DNA of 6,884 bases from Fibrobacter sp. Its GTDB lineage: Bacteria > Fibrobacterota > Fibrobacteria > Fibrobacterales > Fibrobacteraceae. Under the pieces are notes generated by a model. That model made no database searches and was not told the origin of the DNA. It saw only the letters and a list, made by a program, of their open reading frames with translations. Positions within the stretch are counted from its first letter, which is position 1; every line of letters starts with the position of its first letter. The stretch lies in assembly GCA_017520105.1 (NCBI GenBank), contig JAFWRL010000014.1, positions 1-6,884 of the forward strand. Reading direction: 5' to 3'. The translations under genes and the position numbers were made by a program. Below are positions 4,706 through 6,884 of this stretch, in pieces.

Positions 4706-6592
4706 ATGAACAGGTTGGTTAAGGCAGCAACCTTAGCGGGTTGCATCATAGGTTCGGCATATGCACAGACATATGATTTGCCTATTGTATTCGTTGACAC
4801 TAAAGGCAAATGCCTAGACAGCAAAGTCACAGAAAAAATTCCGGCCACCATGAAAGTATTGGACGGAAAGACAAACAATGTGGCTGATAGTGCCAAAGGA
4901 ACCCGTTACGATATTGGTATCAAAGTCCGTGGACAATCCTCGGCTTTGTTCCCCAAGCCAGGTTACGGCGTGGAAGTCCGTGACGAAAAGGGTGAAGGCC
5001 TGGACGTAAGCCTGTTCGGGCTGCCTCCTTCTGACGACTGGGTTTTCCATGGTCCGTATGTTGACAAGAGCTTGATACGTAACGCACTAGCACACTGGCT
5101 CTTTAGGCAAGCAGGCCATTACAGCCCGCGCAGCAAGCATTTCGACCTGTACATCAACGGGGTCTATCGCGGAGTCTATGTGCTTCTCGAAAAAATCAAG
5201 CGTGACAAATACCGTGTCGATGTCAGCAAACTCAAAGAAACAGACATTAGCGGCGAAGAAGTGACTGGCGGCTATATTTGGGCATTCGACAAGACGGGCA
5301 CCAACACGGGTGGCGCAGGCAGTGGCCCCATCGAAAAGGAAGGTTTCAGCACCTCCGACGGTTTGAATGTCATTTTACACTATCCCAAGAAAGAAAACAT
5401 CAAGAAAGAGCAGGAAAACTACCTGAAAAAGTACTTGAACGACCTTGAAGGCCTGTTCAAGAACGGCAAGAACGGTCAGGGGTATGAAAAATACGTCGAT
5501 ATGACTTCTGCGCTGGACTACGTGTTGCACGAAGAAGTGACCAACAACGCGGACTCCTATTGGTGCAGTTTCTTCTTGCACAAACCCAAGGACAAGACTG
5601 ACTCGAACGGCGTCAAGACCGAAGGCAAAGTAACGCTCGGCCCGGCTTGGGACTTCAACCTCGCCATGAGCAACGGCACCCAGCCTGAAAACGGCGGCGG
5701 CCAGGGCCAGGGCGGTTGGAACCAAGGCGGCGGCATGTGGGGCGGCGGCTTCGGTGGCGGCATGGGCGGCGGCGGAAACGGCTTTGGCAGCTCCGGTACA
5801 AGCGGCTGGCAAATCGAGAACAGCCAAAAAAGCGGTCAAGGCATGTTCGGCATGGGCAGCTCCTTGAAGGCTCCGAACTGGCTCCTTGGCATGTGGAAGG
5901 ACAGCCATTACCAAAGCGAACTCAAAAAACGTTGGGCGGAACTCCGCAGTGGCGTGTGGCACACCAAGACCATGGACAAGTATCTGGATTCCATGAAGAC
6001 TTACTTGAAGAGTGCTGCCGACAGAAACTTCAAACGCTGGCCGAACTTGGGTAAATCTAGCGGTCAGGGCGACAACGATCCAGAGCCAATGAAATTCTGC
6101 AACCAGGGCGGTGGACAGCAAGGCGGCATGTGGGGCATGGGTGGAATGCCCATGGGCGGATACAACGCAACCACATGGGACGGCGAATTCGAACACCTCC
6201 GCAAGAAGATGAAAGAAAGAATGGCCTGGATGGACCAGCAGCTCGGTTTTACAGAACCGGCCCAAGCCATCGTAACAGAACCGATAATTCACCTTCCTGA
6301 CTGGCAGAAAGAAGAAGAAGAAAAAGCAAAGGAAAAAGCAAAGGAAAATGACCCGGGTACCACTAGAATGAATGAATTGGGCAGGCTGTCACCGACAAAC
6401 TACTTTGAGGTGAACGGCAACATGCTCGAAGTTCAAACAGATATCGGTGGAACTTTTGCCCTTATCGACTTGAACGGAGCCGTTCTGTACAAGACCCAAA
6501 TCAAGACCGGAGTAACAACGGTGGAGATTCCCGCCAAGGCAAGGAACAAGCACTGGATTGCAACGCTCAACGGCAAGATGATGAACCGCTAG
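4706..6592 (+). CDS. Secreted CotH-family protein kinase with Gly-rich inserts and C-terminal tail domain
   Basis: CotH proteins are atypical kinases; Bacillus CotH phosphorylates spore-coat proteins. The substrate here is unknown and the location should be extracytoplasmic. The 628-aa product starts with a signal peptide (MNRLVKAATLAGCIIGSAYA, cleavage probably before Gln21). Kinase-like motifs in order: KVRGQSS (73-79), FPKPGYGVEV (82-91), DWVFHGPYVDKSLIRNALAH (111-130), YRGVYVLLEKIKRDKYRVDV (154-173), GGYIWAFDK (188-196), DYVLHEEVTNNADSY (271-285), and the probable metal-binding LGPAWDFNLAMSN (311-323; Asp316, Asn318). A Gly/Met/Trp-rich insert follows at about 329-385. The family's later WKDSHYQSELKKRWAELR comes next (397-414), then a second Gly/Met patch at 467-487. 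A charged linker (KEEEEEKAKEKAKEN) joins a beta-rich C-terminal segment at about 560-628 that resembles a sorting tail. LAGC at 10-13 mimics a lipobox, but the hydrophobic stretch before it is too short and the downstream paralogue lacks it. It heads a probable two-gene operon. Confidence 0.9.
   Translation: MNRLVKAATLAGCIIGSAYAQTYDLPIVFVDTKGKCLDSKVTEKIPATMKVLDGKTNNVADSAKGTRYDIGIKVRGQSSALFPKPGYGVEVRDEKGEGLDVSLFGLPPSDDWVFHGPYVDKSLIRNALAHWLFRQAGHYSPRSKHFDLYINGVYRGVYVLLEKIKRDKYRVDVSKLKETDISGEEVTGGYIWAFDKTGTNTGGAGSGPIEKEGFSTSDGLNVILHYPKKENIKKEQENYLKKYLNDLEGLFKNGKNGQGYEKYVDMTSALDYVLHEEVTNNADSYWCSFFLHKPKDKTDSNGVKTEGKVTLGPAWDFNLAMSNGTQPENGGGQGQGGWNQGGGMWGGGFGGGMGGGGNGFGSSGTSGWQIENSQKSGQGMFGMGSSLKAPNWLLGMWKDSHYQSELKKRWAELRSGVWHTKTMDKYLDSMKTYLKSAADRNFKRWPNLGKSSGQGDNDPEPMKFCNQGGGQQGGMWGMGGMPMGGYNATTWDGEFEHLRKKMKERMAWMDQQLGFTEPAQAIVTEPIIHLPDWQKEEEEKAKEKAKENDPGTTRMNELGRLSPTNYFEVNGNMLEVQTDIGGTFALIDLNGAVLYKTQIKTGVTTVEIPAKARNKHWIATLNGKMMNR
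5690..5860 (+). other. Gly/Met/Trp-rich low-complexity insert in the CotH kinase
   Basis: Residues 329-385 contain Gly runs with interspersed Gln, Trp, Met, Phe and Asn (GGQGQGGWNQGGGMWGGGFG, then GGMGGGGNGF). The insert begins a few residues after the WDFN motif. A shorter, similar patch (GGGQQGGMWGMGGMPMGG) is encoded at 6104-6166. Both are probably flexible and disordered. Confidence 0.75.
6321..6344 (+). repeat. Two perfect tandem 12-bp units in the CotH linker
   Basis: AAAAAGCAAAGG occurs twice in tandem (6321-6332 and 6333-6344) and encodes two KAKE units of the charged linker ahead of the C-terminal domain. Length changes by slippage would stay in frame. Confidence 0.7.
6383..6592 (+). 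other. C-terminal beta-rich tail of CotH, possible sorting domain
   Basis: The last ~69 residues run from LSPTNYFEVNGNMLEV through TFALIDLNGAVLYKTQIKTG and VTTVEIPA to HWIATLNGKMMNR. The pattern of alternating hydrophobics, a central D-x-x-G-x-x-L turn, then an I-x-x-G-x-x-x-V-x-I-P strand and a basic end is like the type A C-terminal sorting domains of type IX secretion substrates. This is pattern resemblance only, not a verified match. Confidence 0.5.
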
Positions 6593-6612
6593 TATAAGCA
6601 AAGGTTGCCAGA

Positions 6613-6884
6613 ATGTTTAAAACGCTGGTTTGTACCATAGCGCTCTGCCTCTCGGCGGGCGCTTTTGCGCAAATATATGATTTGCCCATTTTATTCATAG
6701 ACTCCAAACAAAAATGCCTTGACTTCTACACCTTCGAAAAAATACCCGCCACCATAAAAGTCTTGGACGGTAAATCCAACAACGTCGCAGACAGTTCCAA
6801 AGCAACCCCATACGAAATAGGCATCAAAGTCCGCGGAAGAGGTTCATCGGGCTTTCCCAAGCTAAACTATACCATCGAATTCCA
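6613..6884 (+). CDS. Second CotH-family protein kinase, 3'-partial
   Basis: A second CotH paralogue begins 20 bp after the first and continues past the window edge; 90 complete codons are visible. An in-frame TAA at 6595-6597 leaves the ATG at 6613 as the start. AAAGG at 6600-6604 is a modest ribosome site 8 nt upstream. The product starts with a clear signal peptide (MFKTLVCTIALCLSAGAFA, cleavage before Gln20). The mature part QIYDLPILFIDSKQKCLD, EKIPATIKVLDGKSNNVADS, IGIKVRGRGSSGFPK aligns without gaps to residues 21-91 of the upstream CotH protein, with 47 of 71 identical by hand count. This is a tandem duplication, probably co-transcribed and translationally linked. The catalytic motifs lie outside the window, so activity cannot be judged. 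Confidence 0.92.
   Translation, partial: MFKTLVCTIALCLSAGAFAQIYDLPILFIDSKQKCLDFYTFEKIPATIKVLDGKSNNVADSSKATPYEIGIKVRGRGSSGFPKLNYTIEF

Noticed and set aside
4733..4744. LAGC lipobox-like motif in the CotH signal peptide
   Set aside because: Cys13 is too close to the N-terminus for a normal lipoprotein signal. An AYA|Q signal peptidase I site follows, and the paralogue has AFA|Q at the matching place without a lipobox.
5375..6292. 305-aa open frame on the - strand opposite the CotH gene
   Set aside because: It is antisense to a well-supported CotH gene. Its Ala/His/Val-rich composition is the mirror of the Gly-rich codons, and it has no recognisable domain.

Overview
The window most likely comes from a Gram-negative, diderm bacterium of the Fibrobacter type. 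This is an inference. It rests on tandem secreted CotH-kinase genes with Gly-rich inserts, a C-terminal tail resembling a secretion/sorting domain, an Mce/Mla lipid-transport cassette with an outer-membrane-type lipoprotein, and moderate-GC genes with AT-rich intergenic DNA. No taxonomic marker gene is present, so the assignment is tentative.

Left half (1-3253, + strand): a tight four-gene lipid-trafficking operon. It begins with an MlaE-type permease whose 5' end lies outside the window and whose visible N-terminal extension looks like the end of a STAS (MlaB-like) domain. Next come an MlaF-type ATPase, an MlaD-type single-span MCE protein with a long helical tail, and a PqiC-like (ABC_trans_aux) lipoprotein. 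Gaps between the genes are 8, 12 and 16 nt, with a Shine-Dalgarno site in each. Together they would form an inner-membrane ABC complex carrying an MCE ring and a periplasmic helical needle, with a lipoprotein partner probably at the outer membrane. It would move phospholipids or other hydrophobic molecules across the envelope. No mlaA or mlaC is visible.

Middle (3254-4476): a 149-bp convergent intergenic region packed with short direct repeats and a strong hairpin, probably a REP-like or mobile repeat remnant and possibly a two-way transcription barrier. It is followed on the - strand by a secreted DUF3300 protein with an unusual polyproline and Arg/His-rich tail.

Right half (4477-6884): an AT-rich divergent promoter region, then a full-length secreted CotH-family protein kinase (628 aa). 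Twenty bp later comes the start of a second CotH paralogue that runs off the right edge. The paralogues share 47 of 71 aligned residues at the mature N-terminus by hand count, which indicates tandem duplication. The complete copy carries Gly/Met/Trp-rich insertions right after its putative metal-binding motif and a beta-rich C-terminal tail resembling a type IX-like sorting domain.

No RNA genes, CRISPR arrays or intact insertion sequences were seen.
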